DNA of 64,000 nucleotides, taken from positions 1 through 64,000 of the IMG/VR virus record IMGVR_UViG_3300017917_003388; one strand, 5' to 3'. The notes under the pieces are model-generated. The model was not told the origin of the DNA. It made no database searches and saw nothing but the letters and a program-made list of their open reading frames with translations. This stretch comes from a virus. This document shows, one piece after another, positions 62,231 to 64,000 of this stretch. Each line of letters opens with the position of its first letter. The stretch's first letter is position 1. Both the position numbers and the translations under genes were made by a program.

Positions 62231-63178
62231 TTAATCCGTAAAAAGTTCAACATTTATTGGATCACAACATGGTAACTCATTTACATATAAAGTATCACTA
62301 ATTTCAAATATAGGACATGTATATAAATAATTGACATTTATTATAGATGGAGCTGATATATTTTCAGATATATTATATCCTGTATTTATTAATACACCAT
62401 TTATAAACCATTGAGGTAAATTAATCGGACCATTAGGTGTAAATCTCCAAGCTTCTGGAGTATTGATAGTATACACACTTGTATTTCTGTTTACAGGAAA
62501 TGAAGCAATAGTACCTAAATTATTTTGTATACCTAAACAAGCTCTTCCTCCATTCCATGTATTACATGTTTGTTTTTTATTAACATATATGTCAATTATA
62601 TTAGTAAATTCATGTAATACTATTTGAAATGTAGATATTAAATTATTACATTGGAAATGTGGGATTTGATAAAAGCTTACAATTAACTTTCTATACGGAG
62701 ATACTCCTATTACACCATATCTAACAGTACCCCCAATTGATGGATCAATATCATGATATAAACCTATCATTGATCTTGGGAAGTTTGCAACATTTGTTGG
62801 TATAGATGCATTAAAAGCCCAAGGAGAAAACTGATTAGCATATGTTAGATTAAAACTTATAATACCATTAGTACTAATTACATATTTATTATAAGTTTGC
62901 CCATAAAAACAAAAATTAAATGGTAAATTTATTATTTGAGACCATACATCATCGATAGGGATGTTATATAAAGTACCGGTATTATAAGGATAAGGATTAT
63001 AAGGGATTGGTGATACTAAATAGGATGTAGTATTATATGTTATTGTATCTAAATCACAAGTTAAATTGAGAGAAATGTCACCACATATAGTAGTGTCATT
63101 TCCTCCCAATATATTAATTGTGGGTGTTTGTGAAAATAATAAATTAGATATTAATAGTAGTCCTAATAATAGTCTCAT
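62231..63178 (-). CDS. secreted beta-rich surface-type protein (315 aa)
   Basis: Signal peptide MRLLLGLLLISNLLFSQTPT. Beta-sandwich body with the order found in Bacteroidota surface proteins: YNPYPYNTGTLYNIPIDDVW, LPFNFCFYGQTYNKYVISTN, GIISFNLTYANQFSPWAFNA, FTPNGPINLPQWFINGVLIN. C-terminal CCDPINVELFTD resembles the short ends of the 25.1 and 25.6 kb proteins. Likely exported; may be part of a surface or virion adhesin. Overlaps the 60-aa gene by 4 nt. Confidence 0.85.
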   Translation of the reverse strand: MRLLLGLLLISNLLFSQTPTINILGGNDTTICGDISLNLTCDLDTITYNTTSYLVSPIPYNPYPYNTGTLYNIPIDDVWSQIINLPFNFCFYGQTYNKYVISTNGIISFNLTYANQFSPWAFNASIPTNVANFPRSMIGLYHDIDPSIGGTVRYGVIGVSPYRKLIVSFYQIPHFQCNNLISTFQIVLHEFTNIIDIYVNKKQTCNTWNGGRACLGIQNNLGTIASFPVNRNTSVYTINTPEAWRFTPNGPINLPQWFINGVLINTGYNISENISAPSIINVNYLYTCPIFEISDTLYVNELPCCDPINVELFTD

Positions 63179-63357
63179 GGTTTTGGAATTCTTGATTCTT
63201 TAATACCCTTTAATTCTATAAGTGAATTTAATATAGATATAGACATGGGATTTCTATATAATTTATTTGATAACTCCATAAATTTAATTTGATCATCTAA
63301 TTTAGTTGAACTTATTGAAGGTAGTTCATTTAATAATTTTGACATTTGTTCTTCCAT
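63175..63357 (-). CDS. hypothetical small protein (60 aa)
   Basis: MEEQMSKLLNELPSISSTKL then LNSLIELKGIKESRIPKP. Helical. Overlaps the secreted-protein gene start by 4 nt and follows the nuclease-like gene. Function unknown. Confidence 0.72.
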   Translation of the reverse strand: MEEQMSKLLNELPSISSTKLDDQIKFMELSNKLYRNPMSISILNSLIELKGIKESRIPKP

Positions 63358-63360
63358 AAT

Positions 63361-64000
63361 TTATACATTTAATGTTTTTAATTTTTCTTCAATATTGTCA
63401 TTATAAGATAATATAAGTAAATCAATATTGTTATCCAAACAATATTGCTTTTTTATTTCATCTCTTTGTTTAAGGTATTCAAATCCTTTTTCACCTCCAA
63501 AAAATGTAACTGGTTTATAATGTTGTAAACCATTATACTCAATTAACATATTATGTTTGGGTAAATAAAAATCATAATAATGATATGAATCTTTAATTTT
63601 TACTTGATATTGATAGATATATTCTATATTATTTCTATTTAACCAAATACCTACTTGTTCTTCTCCTTTATATATATTACATTCAGGACAGTTACTTTTT
63701 GCATATAAATGAATAGATGGTTTTTGAAAAAAAGATCCATGTTTTGAACATATAATTTCTACTTCCTGATAAAGATTTTGGTAGTTTATTTTAGAGTAAT
63801 CATATATGTCATTATGGATCTTTTTTGCTCTTTCTAAGAATTGTTCTTTTGTTATTTGTTTAGGATTAGGTCTTCGATTTTGACATTTTAAACACCCAAA
63901 TCCTTTATATAATACTGATGGTGGTTTGTTTTCTATATTTCCACAGTTTTTACATATCAATTTAACATTAGAATGAGCATCTTTATAAGATAATAAAGAA
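63361..64000 (-). CDS. zinc-ribbon plus VSR-like endonuclease-type protein, 5' end outside window
   Basis: The frame is open to the right edge (SLLSYKDAHSNVKLICKNCG precedes the first likely internal start), so the N-terminus is missing. Visible parts: zinc-finger pairs CKNCGNI...CLKCQNRRPNP and ICSKHGSFFQ...CPECNIYKGE, then a restriction-endonuclease-like fold YYDFYLPKHNMLIEYNGLQH with acidic D/E and a lysine-rich end (QRDEIKKQYCLDNNI). Resembles phage homing-type nucleases with a VSR/EDxHD-like core. Confidence 0.8.
   Translation of the reverse strand, partial: SLLSYKDAHSNVKLICKNCGNIENKPPSVLYKGFGCLKCQNRRPNPKQITKEQFLERAKKIHNDIYDYSKINYQNLYQEVEIICSKHGSFFQKPSIHLYAKSNCPECNIYKGEEQVGIWLNRNNIEYIYQYQVKIKDSYHYYDFYLPKHNMLIEYNGLQHYKPVTFFGGEKGFEYLKQRDEIKKQYCLDNNIDLLILSYNDNIEEKLKTLNV

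Overview
This window looks like part of a large tailed-phage (Caudoviricetes) genome infecting a member of the Bacteroidota, probably a flavobacterium-like host. The reasons are: almost all genes are densely packed on one strand with frequent ATGA-type overlaps; the sequence is very A+T-rich with few Shine-Dalgarno-like leaders; there is a T4-like replication set (family B DNA polymerase, sliding clamp, both clamp-loader subunits); there is a holin plus GH19 endolysin; there are several homing endonucleases; and secreted proteins carry gliding-motility or type IX secretion style C-termini. No terminase, portal or capsid gene was recognised, so the structural half lies elsewhere. All genes are on the minus strand except the holin-endolysin pair (57.07-57.93 kb). 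Once short genes are included, no stretch over 300 bases lacks a gene.

Layout by coordinate (minus-strand transcription runs from high to low). 0-8 kb: a tRNA-like gene and many small early-type genes, including four paralogues with a shared NWGCR motif, each transcription unit preceded by a recurring promoter-like box. 8.2-13.5 kb: an NAD-metabolism cluster (NAMPT-like transferase, HAD hydrolase, macro domain, PRPP-synthetase-like kinase) and a 2OG-Fe(II) oxygenase-like protein. 13.6-18.8 kb: a long chain of overlapping small accessory genes. 19-27 kb: secreted, lipoprotein and adhesin-like genes, including a SHAEG-repeat beta-roll protein and PKD / gliding-type C-terminal proteins. 28.7-29.9 kb: a first block of small genes separated by integron attC-like sites. 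30-35 kb: small DNA-binding-type proteins (AT-hooks, zinc fingers). 35-46 kb: a glycosylation and methylation cluster invaded by two homing endonucleases. 46-57 kb: replication and chaperonins (PD-(D/E)XK nuclease, gp62, gp44, GroEL, GroES, gp45, polymerase, MazG), interrupted at 52.8-53.5 kb by a second attC-like cassette block. 57-64 kb: lysis, thymidylate synthase with a GIY-YIG gene at its 3' end, GTP cyclohydrolase I, a secreted protein and a partial nuclease.

The most unusual feature is the pair of integron-cassette-like blocks. In three cases the 7- or 8-base core at the start of a cassette is the reverse complement of the core at its own end, as expected of cassettes inserted by an integron integrase. 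Both blocks end at the same 73-80 bp phage sequence. Other notable observations: homing endonuclease insertions that duplicated or split their targets (thyA 3' end, one glycosyltransferase 5' end, a second glycosyltransferase cut in two); two recurring promoter-like motifs that separate early/middle-type from late/lysis-type units; and a likely NAD+ rebuilding pathway that could counter NAD-depleting host defences.
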